Assembly (NCBI GenBank): GCA_944472135.2
Contig: OX235270.1
Coordinates: forward strand, 119,241,842-119,305,841
Source of the DNA: Trichobilharzia regenti
Lineage: Eukaryota; Platyhelminthes; Trematoda; Strigeidida; Schistosomatidae
DNA length: 64,000 bases
Direction of reading: 5' to 3'
Part shown: piece by piece, positions 21,936-32,135 of the stretch
How positions within the stretch are numbered: the stretch's first letter is position 1
Layout: each line of letters starts with the position of its first letter
Position numbers and translations under genes: made by a program
Notes under the pieces: generated by a model
What the model was told of the DNA's origin: nothing
The model's input: only the letters and a program-made list of their open reading frames with translations
The model's database searches: none

Positions 21936-23237
21936 TTATCTCCATTTATTTCTGCCTATTTGTTTCACAATATGTTCCTGGTTGGTTCGCTCATTGCCGG
22001 AGATCCTTAGCGCTGATCTGTTCTGGCCATCTGATCTTGAGCGAAGTATTGAGCGAAGACAACTGTTATTGAAGGTCTGTAGTTTGTTTGAGATGCTCTT
22101 TATGACGCGCCAGGTCTCTTGTCCGTATAGCAGGTGGCACTGACTGCACATTGGAGTTGAGAATCCGGATCTTATTTTTTATGCTGAATGATGTTGACCT
22201 CCACACCGAATTAGAGTAATGAGAGCTCGTCTTGCTTTTCCGATTCTGGCTTTGATATCCTCGTCAGTTCTGTCCTCCTGTTGTTGAAACTATCCTTCCC
22301 AGGTAGATAAACGAGGTTGTTTCTTTCAGGTTCCTCCCATTTATGCTGATTGTTTTCTGTTGTTGTTGTTGCTGTTGGTGTTACCCGGGAACCTTCATCA
22401 CCTCTGTCCTCAAAATGTCCGCCTGAAGTCCTGTCCTCTCTGAATGTCATAATATTTTCTTTTGTCTTCCCTGGCACTCTTCTTCACTCTTTTGTTCAGT
22501 GTATTGTAGCTTGCATTCAGCTCCTGCTTTTGTTGCTCGTCAGTACACTAGATAATCTTCTGTTTCACTGTCCTTCTCTCTTCTATTAGTTTCCAAGTGT
22601 CCGTAGTGAGCCACTGTTTGTCCTGTCTCTTTTTTCTGCCTAGAACTTCCATGCAGGTTTGACTCCACACCATTTTCAAGTTGTTCCAGTGCTTTTCGAC
22701 GCTGACCTCTTCGCTAGTTTTGATTTGTGTCTCGACTTTGTCCCCTATGCTTGCAATGAAGATGTCTTTTGTAGCCTTGTCCTTCAGCTTTTGAGTGTTG
22801 AACTTGGCTTGTGGTCTATCTGCAGCTCCTGTTTCCCTGAAAGCTTTTAATTTGATTTGGATTGTCCCTTGTACGAGATAGTGGTCTGAGCCAGCGTCTG
22901 CTCCGCTTCTTGCTTTTGTGTCCAGTAGGCTGCGCCTCCACTTCCTTGAGCACTATTGAGATGAAGTCAATTTGGATTTTGGTTTGCCCGTCTGGTGACA
23001 CCCATGTAGCCTGGTTGATATCTTTGTGCCTGCATACAGTGCCACCAATCACTAGTTCGTTGAAGGCGCAGAAGTCGGCGAAGAGTTCTCCGTTTTCATT
23101 CATTTCTCCGAGAGCTTCTCTACCCATGATGAGTTCCCTTCCTGTATTGTCTGGTCCTAGTTTGGCGTTCGTGTCTCCCATTAGTATTTTAATGTAACCA
23201 GATGGAGTATTGTCCACACCTGCCTGTAGTTGTCTGT
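21924..23237 (-). pseudogene. RTE/SR2-like element, 3' part (endonuclease end and degenerate polymerase)
   Basis: The minus strand continues the RTE-like element whose 5' part is at 27202-27640. The endonuclease segment at 22816-23217 shows GYIKILMGDTNAKLGPDN and WVSPDGQTKIQIDF. Downstream, the linker has stops, most of the RT domain is missing, and the polymerase C-terminus survives in pieces (MCSQCHLLYGQETWR near 22150, then NKLQTFNNSCLRSIL). An ATA repeat at 21924-21939 is the tail typical of RTE elements. BEL element A interrupts it with a TCTGT duplication (23233-23237 and 27202-27206). Confidence 0.8.
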
Positions 23238-23594
23238 TGTCAGTCTCGTCTCATAAACCGTTAATGCCCAGCTCTCGCTACGCTCGGGCCCACGCTGTTC
23301 CTTTGAGTTTCAGAAACGCTTAGTAATAACGGACGCAAAAACCAAAACACCGATCTGCTGCTTGTTATTTCTTTATTGTTACACCAACATATAAAAGGAA
23401 TAAATGAACTAAGGTCTGAAAACAAATATTACAATAATAAATCATAAGATTACTTCTGACGATGTTTCACTCTTCTTTCTGAACAGCGACCGATGAGACG
23501 ATGACTGTCGTATTGATGCCTCCGCGAAAATTGGGGAAGTTGATTTTGAGCAAACAACCAAGAATTGATCGTTCAATCTTCAACTCCATTGACA
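23238..23594 (-). repeat. 3' LTR of BEL-type element A
   Basis: 357 bp. On the minus strand it is preceded by GCCGGGGAG, the likely polypurine tract. A hairpin (AAAAAAGGG, TTGGAT loop, CCCTTTTTT) lies just upstream. AATAAA is present inside. Confidence 0.9.
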
Positions 23595-24269
23595 CTCCCC
23601 GGCAAAAAAGGGATCCAACCCTTTTTTCCTTCACGACCAATGCACGTTGACTTGGATGCCATTGCGAGAACCTGGGTCACACGGACAGAGCTGAAATGGA
23701 AAACAAACAGAAAAGCCAACACACCACAAGCATACCCACAGCACAATCTCACACATCAATGACGACCTGCGCCTCCAGACAGAGACCTCCTCTTGACATC
23801 TTGCAACACAATCGCCACTTGCTAGAATGACTCTTGCAGAATGCAAAGTGACCATGGCAGCACCTCACGATACTCTACGCACATCCTCTTAATTACTCAC
23901 TACCAATTACCATTGAAATCGCTTGTCACTCATTCTGCCTCAGTTCTAGTAGCGGTGACGCATGCGAGCCTCAGTCGTTTACACTCTTTCTCCCCGGCGT
24001 GTCGGACCGCAGCTAACAATTATCTCCGTGTGCATTTCATTCTCAGCAATAGCCTAGCCTCCCCGGCGTATACGACCCATCTGCTGTCCTTAACATCAAT
24101 CAATTCATTCACGGATGTAGAAGAGTGGACACAACTTCAGAAGTAATCACGACGAAAATTTTAACAAAATTATGCAATAACAACAAGATACGAAAACAAC
24201 AAGTAAACACAATGAATTCAAAATCACCAATTGATATGACACACCACACGTATATACAAACAGTACACA

Positions 24270-24744
24270 CAAACTCGCATTTCATGTCTTGATGGAATAC
24301 CCTTGAAGAATTGCAGGACTTACACCAGTACGCCTACAAACCTTCACAGGTTGACGATTGTAAGTTGTGGAATGTCCAGACACAAACAAGATTAACCAAC
24401 AATTACATAAATTGGAACTCACACAACTATTTAACACAAACATATGTACAATCAACACATCAAATGTTGTGGATTCTGACACGACAAACTACCCTTGAAG
24501 AACCGTAGGACTTACAGCAGTACGCCTACATTCCTTCTCAGGTTGATGATCCAAGTGGAAGTCGTCCGGACACAAACAGAATTACCAACAGCTAGATGAC
24601 AGATGATATCAATTCAGTATATACAATATGAACATATGTACAAGATCATACACCAAGCACATTGGACTGCTCATTGATGCGCTACCCTTTGAAGAACTGT
24701 AGGACTTACAGCAGTACGCCTACAACCCTTCTCAGGTTGACGCC
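24270..24744 (-). repeat. Tandem repeats in the 3' noncoding region of element A
   Basis: Three imperfect units of about 190-195 bp, each with a block like CAACCTGAGAAGG, TAGGCGTACTG, GTAAGTCCT and TTCTTCAAGGG on the minus strand. The same array occurs in element D (44853-45310); element B has two units. Confidence 0.8.
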
Positions 24745-26700
24745 CTAGGTTGGAAAATCGTCGCAGAGTTCATTTGCTAACTTCCTTCTATCAGCTATAT
24801 CCTCAAATCTGAACGGCAACACGCCCATGTCATTGTATCGTAGAATATAGATGACCAACAAACACACGACATATCTCATCAACCAAGTATAGAAACAGAG
24901 TAATTTACACCAAAGATAATAACATTCAAATAGTAACTTGAAACTAGAAATGCCTTTATTCGTGCAAGTCAATTTAACAATAACTCTCTCGTTTACACTT
25001 GGCTTATCCACACTAAACTGACCATTGATATTCGTCCTTTCAAACGAACTGATACTACCATAGTCATTGCACAAGATACTTGAGTTGATGGGTGTCTGTT
25101 TCATTGTGGATGACAGCACCAACGATGACTGAGTGACACAAGGTGATGAACTTAGTGGTGGATCAGAAGCTGTTCTTGTTCGGCTCTCAGATAGTTGTCC
25201 AACTGCAAGATTACCACCACTGCTGTCTTTCACTACTAGTTCGGGTTTAGCACTATCATCTGATGATAGGTGGGCTACACGCTGATCAATTACACTGACT
25301 GTCTCACAAGTATGCACACCTTTTGGAACTGCATCTGCGTTCAATTCTACTTCACGTTGTAGTTGTACAGAACCTTTATTTAACTTAGCAGTAGTAGGCA
25401 TATCCCTCATCTCATAATGATCAACCAAAGACAACTGTGAAGTATCATGATCATTATCACGAATATTCACTTTACCGTCAAGTTCATCATTTTCAAACTC
25501 TTTAATAACAGAAGTAGACAATTTTGGTTCCTCCTCACAAATCATTAAAGGTTTTATATCTTCACTCTGACTAGTTATACCTTGTAAACTTGTGGAGTCA
25601 GAACTCCACTCTGAAGCAGTAACTCTATTCTGTGACACTCTATTCAACAACGGCTTACCAGTTGCAACTACAGACTTCTTCACCGCACCGTTATCGTCAC
25701 ACAATTCGGAGTCAGGTCTGGAGTTTACATTTAGCTTATCACTGAACTTGCTCACTGGTTCACAGTTCACTTCTGTATGCACCTCTTGCACACGTGTAAA
25801 ACAAAGCCGTGTTTGTCTTGCATCTTGTAACTTATCTGTTGAGGATGTACTACGAAACCTGTTACACTCACTAGGTCTATATGCATTACTAGACATCATG
25901 GAGTCTTCTCGATATCCACCTCTCTGAGGCTTATTCGTCATCAATGATTGCATTTTGATCTCAGACTGCTCTATTCTAGGGGTGAGATGTAATAGACTGG
26001 CGAACTTGCTCATAGATTGATTGACACTAGTATTTACCAGTTTCAGGATATCATCAAACTTTGGCTCGATACCCTCATCCTCCATACGGGAGCTTATCTT
26101 CACCCACTTCCTTTGCAGTCGAGTAGGTAGACGTCTTGCTATTACTTCTAGTATAAAACTCGAGTTGAGGTCACTCATTCGATTCATCGAAATCATTCCA
26201 TTCTTGTAAATTAGCAAATTATCCAAAAACTCAGTGAGTGCCTGGGAGTCATCCTGTAATTGACCACCATTACCCTTAACAGCCTCGAATAATTTCCCTG
26301 CAATCATCGAAGGTCTTCCAAACCTTTGACGTAATATGCTCATAGCCTCATCGTAGCCCTCTTTTGGCTTCATAAACTTACAACACTGTATAGCTCTTGC
26401 AGCATCTCCAGTGCAATATCTCATCAAATACATTAACTTCAATTCATCATTTAATAAAAAACCACTCAACATGATCTCAAACTCCTTTACAAATTGTAAA
26501 TAATCAGCCGGGTTTCCATCAAAACATCGTGGTTCAAATTTAGGGAGTTTGATGTTCCTATTATCCCTGAACGGCGAAACAGTAACATCAACCATGTCAT
26601 GCTTAACATCAGACACATCGTTACAATTAACAGACAAGTCACCATGACTTACTTTCCTGTTTGCATCCAAGACACTCTGTCCCTTCTTTGACCCAGGCAT
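24745..26700 (-). CDS. BEL/Pao-type Gag-like protein with hydrophobic C-terminus (intact)
   Basis: 651 residues from an ATG that is conserved in elements B and D (MPGSKKGQSVLDANRKVS). Residues about 45-240 match the BEL Gag core: LPKFEPRCFDGNPADYLQF, LKLMYLMRYCTGDAARAIQC, EGYDEAMSILRQRFGRPS and RRLPTRLQRKWVKIS. The middle is polar and low in complexity with no zinc knuckle. Residues about 582-618 are hydrophobic and rich in Cys, Trp and Tyr (WLMRYVVCLLVIYIL), a likely membrane segment, followed by a charged tail of about 31 residues ending ELCDDFPT. This is the only copy in the window without an internal stop. Known BEL Gags are followed by Pol; here there is none. Confidence 0.85.
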   Translation of the reverse strand: MPGSKKGQSVLDANRKVSHGDLSVNCNDVSDVKHDMVDVTVSPFRDNRNIKLPKFEPRCFDGNPADYLQFVKEFEIMLSGFLLNDELKLMYLMRYCTGDAARAIQCCKFMKPKEGYDEAMSILRQRFGRPSMIAGKLFEAVKGNGGQLQDDSQALTEFLDNLLIYKNGMISMNRMSDLNSSFILEVIARRLPTRLQRKWVKISSRMEDEGIEPKFDDILKLVNTSVNQSMSKFASLLHLTPRIEQSEIKMQSLMTNKPQRGGYREDSMMSSNAYRPSECNRFRSTSSTDKLQDARQTRLCFTRVQEVHTEVNCEPVSKFSDKLNVNSRPDSELCDDNGAVKKSVVATGKPLLNRVSQNRVTASEWSSDSTSLQGITSQSEDIKPLMICEEEPKLSTSVIKEFENDELDGKVNIRDNDHDTSQLSLVDHYEMRDMPTTAKLNKGSVQLQREVELNADAVPKGVHTCETVSVIDQRVAHLSSDDSAKPELVVKDSSGGNLAVGQLSESRTRTASDPPLSSSPCVTQSSLVLSSTMKQTPINSSILCNDYGSISSFERTNINGQFSVDKPSVNERVIVKLTCTNKGISSFKLLFECYYLWCKLLCFYTWLMRYVVCLLVIYILRYNDMGVLPFRFEDIADRRKLANELCDDFPT

Positions 26701-26844
26701 TGTTGAACTTGACCCAATTCCAAAAACGTTCCAGATATTGCTTGTTCAAAGAGGACTTGACCGGCACCAGGAAAAATGAACGGTGACTATCCAAACTTTC
26801 ACCAACTGTTTGAATCCGCCAGATCTGTTTCTATCGTCAGAAAC

Positions 26845-27201
26845 TGTCAATCACGTCTCATAAACCGTTAATGCCCAGCTCTCGCTACGCTCGGGCCCAC
26901 GCTGTTCCTTTGAGTTTCAGAAACGCTTAGTAATAACGGACGCAAAATCCAAAACACCGATCTGCTGCTTGTTATTTCTTTATTGTTACACCAACATTTA
27001 AAAGGAATAAGCGAACTAAGGTCTGAAAACAAATATTACAATAATAAATCATAAGATTACTTCTGACGATGTTTCACTCTTCTTTCTGAACAGCGACCGA
27101 TGAGACGATGACTGTCGTATTGATGCCTCCGCGAAAATTGGGGAAGTTGGTTTTGAGCAAACAACCATGAATTGATCGTTCAATCTTCAACTCCATTGAC
27201 A
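26845..27201 (-). repeat. 5' LTR of BEL-type element A
   Basis: 357 bp, TGTCAATCACG at one end and CCATTGACA at the other, flanked by TCTGT at 27202-27206. Between this LTR and the gag ATG lie 144 bp of leader. Confidence 0.9.
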
Positions 27202-27640
27202 TCTGTACTATTCTTCTTTCTTTTCGAGGTCTGCGTTGATTGTTGGTGCAGGACATTGTTTAATTGACACTTTCCTCCCTTTGGAGTTGAATCTGGCAGT
27301 CATTATCCTGGATGAGATCGCCTCCCATTGCATGAGGGCGTTTGTTGCCGTTGGCGACATCATGATAGCCACGCCCTCGGTGCGCGTGTGGTTATCTTCT
27401 GGGTGACCGGAGTAGATCAATAACTCGCCCGTTGATAATTTGGTGAGTCCATTCCCATTCCATTTACTTTCACATGTTCCCAGTACTTGGATTTCGTATT
27501 TTTCATTTCGTTTGCGATCTGGGTAGCTTTGAAAATCTCGTACATAGTTCGGACATTCCATGTCCCCACACAGACATTTTCTTTTGGCGCAAAGAGATTC
27601 ATCGTGTTGAAGTTTCTGTAGCAATTCGTTTACAGGGTGG
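27202..27640 (-). pseudogene. RTE/SR2-like element, 5' part (endonuclease start)
   Basis: The minus strand encodes the start of an apurinic-type endonuclease: VCVGTWNVRTMYEIFKATQI, then YEIQVLGTCESKWNGNGL with the catalytic Glu, TRTEGVAIMMSPTATNAL, and up to INADLEKKEE where BEL element A cuts in. It uses two frames (27417-27602 and 27208-27624), so at least one frameshift is present. The remainder is at 21924-23237. The RTE 5' end lies near 27640. Confidence 0.8.
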
Positions 27641-27848
27641 AGTTGCTAGCCTCACGCCTGAGATAAGGTAAACATTAAGATCAAGTTTAGAGAGAAGCGA
27701 CCTTTTGGGTTGATCCGCCTAAAATAAGAAAAGCAATGGAAAAAACTATCACGTATGTTCGCCCGGTACGTTCGAATCAGGTGACGCTTTTGCACGTGTT
27801 TTCGTTTATATTCATTTATTGGTTACTAATAATTGATCTTTAATAACG
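27641..27848 (+). other. Leader of the CR1-like element
   Basis: This 208-bp gap separates the 5' end of the RTE-like element from ORF1 of the CR1-like element. It probably contains the 5' UTR of the latter; its exact start cannot be placed. No open frame of note. Confidence 0.4.
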
Positions 27849-29525
27849 ATGGTTAAAAATTCTAAAAAGCGTGTTCGTGTGAACACCACTAATTCAGAAA
27901 ATAGCACCAGCTCGTCTAATAACACATTACCATCCCATATTATTAGTAGTTCACCCAACATAAAAGCCTCTAACATAACTCTGACCCCTGTAATACAGGT
28001 GGAAGATGTTCTGTCTGAAAAAGTAGAGCTCTCTTACTTAACCTGCGTAATTAAAGAGATGCAGCTACAGATAGATGAATTAAAAACGAAATTAAGTTCA
28101 CTAGAATGTATACCCAAAACTATCTCACGTATGAAAAAGGAACTGCAGGATCCTACAATCCTAAAGCTCTTTAATATGACCTCTAGAATGACTCATACTG
28201 ACTCAGAAAGTGCGAAGGAGTTAGAAAACGCCATCGACTTTCTATCCAGCGAAGTTGTTAAAAGGCTGGCTTCAAAACAAAACGTAATAGTGTATAATGT
28301 AGCGGATAGCGAGCCCATAAAGTCAGTCCAGCACTCATTGCTGAAGGCTGCAAATCTCTTGAATGCACCTTGTCAGTGCATCCGCCTAAGCAAAAATGAC
28401 CTAAAGCATCCTTGTCCTATACTCTTTAGGTTCGACAGCTACATAACAGCTGAACGATTTAAGATGGCCGAAGATCTTCTGGCTACTGCCACTAAATTCA
28501 TGACTATTAAAGTAGTCTCGGATAAAACATCAAACCAAAGGCAAGCAACCAAAAACTCCTTGGATACAAAGTTGACAACACTGAGAAATACATCTGGTAT
28601 CAGTGCTAAAGTGTCGACGGACACTGAAGCACAGCAAGTCACGTGTATAGTGTTAGGAGAAAAAACGACAAGTAAGAGCGACCCAAAACTCAGTAAGAGC
28701 AGTGTCACTGGGTGCAATCTTAGAGTGCACGAGAGCACATCTCGAAAACCTGCTGACCTACATGAGGTTGACATAGACGCACAAACTATGGCTGACCAGA
28801 AACTACTGGCAGACCATTCTCAACCTGGATCCAAGCCAGAGAGTCCCTCAGTAGAAACCGCAAAAAAGACCACAAAACCCAGAGTCCCACCCCAGACTTC
28901 GACATACCTCCCTCGTAATAAGTCTAATAAGCAGCGTGTCAGTCTAAAAAATGACAAAGCATGGGTGACGAAGCACACTCCCAAAGACGTCACGCAGCAT
29001 GTGAGAAGGAATACCCCTTCCCGAACTAGAAGTAACATGCCTAACAACACACATAACTTCGGAATGCAACGCAGAATGGATCCTCAGGATATATGGAGCA
29101 TTAAACGGGACTCATATAGGCACCATATTAACGAAAATCCTCGTCCAAACTCTCGCACCATCTATGTTAAACCTCATCAACTTAATGAGAATAGGTCGGC
29201 ACTTGATCCCCTCAGTAACTTCACTCACACACGTGACGTGAGCCAATATGCATATGACCATGAAAGCCCCATGAGGTACAACTACCAGGGTAATCTTAAC
29301 ACAGGGTACCTAGGTCCAGCAAACTACAACCCAAATTGCAGTGCAGACCATATATCACCAGTAGATGAACGCAGATGCCGACCCATGGATGCTAATAGTC
29401 AAAATATGCAACAGGATTATTTTCGGCTGCAGCAAACAATAGCCCCACTCGCTGCACAGTTCATCCAGGAAATAGTGCACACACTGACTCTGTCTCACCT
29501 CAGAGCCCCTCCAAACATAACGTAG
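27849..29525 (+). CDS. CR1-like element ORF1 protein
   Basis: 558 residues, intact, with a basic Ser/Thr/Asn-rich start (MVKNSKKRVRV). A predicted coiled coil follows at residues about 68-95 (CVIKEMQLQIDELKTKLSSL). A segment from about 140 to 235 is reminiscent of an RRM-like ORF1 fold (SKQNVIVYNVADSEP, then CPILFRFDSYITAERFKMAE). A long basic, Asn- and Pro-rich tail follows. There is no CCHC knuckle. ORF1 proteins of this class bind element RNA and form the transposition particle. It ends five bases before the ORF2 frame opens, in a different frame. Identification rests on position and architecture rather than a strong motif. Confidence 0.75.
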   Translation: MVKNSKKRVRVNTTNSENSTSSSNNTLPSHIISSSPNIKASNITLTPVIQVEDVLSEKVELSYLTCVIKEMQLQIDELKTKLSSLECIPKTISRMKKELQDPTILKLFNMTSRMTHTDSESAKELENAIDFLSSEVVKRLASKQNVIVYNVADSEPIKSVQHSLLKAANLLNAPCQCIRLSKNDLKHPCPILFRFDSYITAERFKMAEDLLATATKFMTIKVVSDKTSNQRQATKNSLDTKLTTLRNTSGISAKVSTDTEAQQVTCIVLGEKTTSKSDPKLSKSSVTGCNLRVHESTSRKPADLHEVDIDAQTMADQKLLADHSQPGSKPESPSVETAKKTTKPRVPPQTSTYLPRNKSNKQRVSLKNDKAWVTKHTPKDVTQHVRRNTPSRTRSNMPNNTHNFGMQRRMDPQDIWSIKRDSYRHHINENPRPNSRTIYVKPHQLNENRSALDPLSNFTHTRDVSQYAYDHESPMRYNYQGNLNTGYLGPANYNPNCSADHISPVDERRCRPMDANSQNMQQDYFRLQQTIAPLAAQFIQEIVHTLTLSHLRAPPNIT

Positions 29526-29530
29526 GGATA

Positions 29531-31783
29531 GTGACAAGTAACCATGTTAACCTCTCCTCCAATAACTCTGGTTTACTAACAATTATGCTCCTGAATGCTA
29601 GATCTCTCCTTAATAAAATAACAACGCTTCGCTGCCTGGCATACATAGAACGGCCAACACTAATAATGGTGACTGAAACCTGGCTTACTACTGATATACC
29701 TGACACAAAGCTAGTAATAGACATATACGACATCTATAGGAACGATAGAGTTGACAAAGGAGGAGGCGGTTGTTTAATATATGCCTATAAATCCACTAAC
29801 TCCAATACTTTCAATAACCCAAATACTGAGAAACTCCCAGAATCTAAGTGGATAAGCATCCACACAAACGAAAGTAAAATTCTCGTGGGATGTATATACA
29901 GACCCCCCAATAGCCCTGAAATGACTGATATAACTATTGGAGAAATACTAGAGCATGTAGCTACGCTGGACTTCGACTACAAAGTAGTATTTGGAGATTT
30001 CAACTTACCTGGAGTAAACTGGGATACCTGTACAGGACCTAGAATCCATGAAGAGCTACTACAAGCTATAGACAGAGGAGGATGGAAGCAGTGCGTGCGC
30101 CTTCCTACAAGGAACCAAAATACTCTTGACTTAATCCTCTGTCATAACATAGAGCCCATCTCGATCGAGGTGGGAAATAAACTCGATAACAGTGATCACA
30201 ACATATTGTACTGCACGCTACCCCTCCGACTAACAACTAAATACACACCTAAAAATTCCCCGGTGCGCTATCAATATAGGGACTATAAGAATGCTGATTG
30301 GGAATTCCTATCAGATCTGTTGAGAAGTTCTGACTGGGAAGAATACTTCATCAACAATAACTTAGAAGCATCACTTGAGATTTTCTACAAAACAGTTGGC
30401 TCAGCAAGAGGCACAATCGCGCCCCTAAAATCTGCCCTAAAGACACCAACTCCATTTATTGACCGGAAAACGCGACTAAAACTAAAGAAATTGAAAAGGA
30501 AATACCATGTATTTAAGGAATTTAATGCGTTAAACCAAATACATGAAACTCTTAAACTGCTTGAAGAGAAACACAAAATGAAGTCACAACATGAGGAAAA
30601 TAAAGCGCTAATGGGTAACACCAAAACTCAGGAACTTTGTAGGATATTGCAAAAACGTCTAAAAAGCAGTAAAGACAATAATGTAAGCATCTTGGAACAT
30701 AGGGGTGTAATATACAACGATCCCCAGGTTATAAGTGAACTCCTCAGTGAGTGGTTTTGCAATGACACCAGAGTGCATCCGACCCCAAATTTCCAAATGA
30801 CCTGCAGAAGCAACCACAAATTAGGAGAAATAGATTTTAATATACAAAATATAGACTCAGCGATTAAGACATTGTAGTCAAATGGCAGTACTGGAACAGA
30901 CGACATACCATCTGTCATATACAAAAATGGTAGCACGGAAATGGTAGTCTTGTTACTTAGAATATTTACTCTCTCACTGGAAACTGGAACTTATCCTGAA
31001 GTGTGGAAAACCACATACATATTACCTAAGCACAAAGCAGGGGCCAAAACCAGTGCATGCAACTATAGACCTATTAATATAACACCGGTAATATCACGAA
31101 TAATGGAGAAAGTGGTTAAAGACCAAGTGTCAGACAACTTAATAGAACATGAACTTATCAACCCATCACAACACGGATTCCTCAAAAAGAGATCATGTGC
31201 GACCTGTCACATAGACTTTTTCAACGAAGTTACACGAAGCAGGGACAACAGAGAACTAGTAATTGTGCTATATTTCGATATAACAAAAGCCTTCGATAGA
31301 GTCCCCCATAATCTGCTAGTCAGCAGGTTATTCTCACTAGGGATATGTGACCCTCTCCTGAGCTGGATAAAATCATTTCTCTGTGACAGGAATCAGATAG
31401 CAAAAGTTGGCTCGATAATCTCAAGGCCTAAACCTGTGAGTAGTGGTGTAATCCAGAGAAGTGTATTAGGGCCACTCCTATTCATAATATATATAAACAG
31501 TATCTGTGAATGCTTTAGTGTTGGTAAACCAATACTATATGCAGATGACTTAAAAGTGACCTATAAATGCAAGAACACAGATCTCGGAATAACAGTAAAC
31601 GCCATACAGCAAGAATTAGAAAAAATGGATAGATGGTGTGACACCCGGCAACTCCAGTTTAATGTCGACAAATGTGGCTGGCTCTGCATAGGTTGCAGCA
31701 ATTTAGAACTTGACCTGACAATTCAAGGCCATGCACTTTTACAACTGGAATCTGTATTGGACCTAGGACTGAAATACTCACAT
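29531..31783 (+). CDS. CR1-like element ORF2 (endonuclease and reverse transcriptase), 5' part with one in-frame stop
   Basis: The endonuclease shows NARSLLNKITTL, the catalytic VTETWL, VGCIYRPP, VVFGDFNLPGVNW and NSDHNIL. The reverse transcriptase shows ACNYRPINITPVISRIMEKV, HGFLKKRSC, YFDITKAFDRVPHN, SGVIQRSVLGPLLF and the catalytic YADDLK. A TAG at 30876-30878 interrupts the frame just before the expected GTDDIP motif; reading then continues open. The first in-frame ATG is at 29585 or an upstream non-ATG start is used. The frame is cut at 31783 by insertion of the Gypsy element and resumes in phase at 36333. Confidence 0.88.
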
Positions 31784-32135
31784 TGTAACAATAGAAGACA
31801 AGGGCTGGCAACAGATCGTTTTATTACGAAAATCAACACGTATTTATATATATTTTATGTGCATTAATAAGGCTTATGCAAGCAGAAAAAGGCAGTCTTC
31901 TGATTGGTTGTTTCTCGGAAGTTAAGCAGACAAACACAGTCTTATGATTGGTTGTTTTCGATATTTCTCGGAAAGTAGAGCCATCTATCTGCGAATCATA
32001 TTTGTCCACATTTAAGTTTGCTGTGATTGGTTGTTGAAACAGCCTTGTTCATATTTTCTCACGGCCCATATTAGTGACCTAGACATTAACGTAGATTAGT
32101 GCCAACCAATCGGCTAGCAGCCTGCTCTCACCACA
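31784..32135 (-). repeat. 3' LTR of the full-length Gypsy element
   Basis: 352 bp with TG...CA ends. The end of the pol frame (stop near 32114) lies inside this LTR. Two GATTGGTTGTTT-like blocks are repeated within it. Confidence 0.93.

Larger units (their letters stand above)
23238..27201 (-). mobile_element. BEL-type gag-only LTR element A (complete)
   Basis: A 3964-bp element with 357-bp LTRs at both ends (23238-23594 and 26845-27201), TGTCA...TGACA termini and a TCTGT target duplication. It carries one long minus-strand open frame (24745-26700). Between that frame and the 3' LTR lie about 1.15 kb of noncoding DNA with tandem repeats near 24300-24745. No protease, RT, RNase H or integrase motif exists in any frame of the interior, so the element cannot be autonomous. 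The LTRs differ at roughly eight positions by eye, indicating a fairly recent insertion. Confidence 0.9.

Noticed and set aside
25592..26209. Frames opposite the BEL Gag-like gene, repeated in B and D
   Set aside because: They recur only because the gag sequence recurs; they are antisense shadows.
28439..29050. Minus-strand frames with hydrophobic runs opposite CR1 ORF1
   Set aside because: Complement artefacts of the Ser/Thr/Asn-rich ORF1 sequence.
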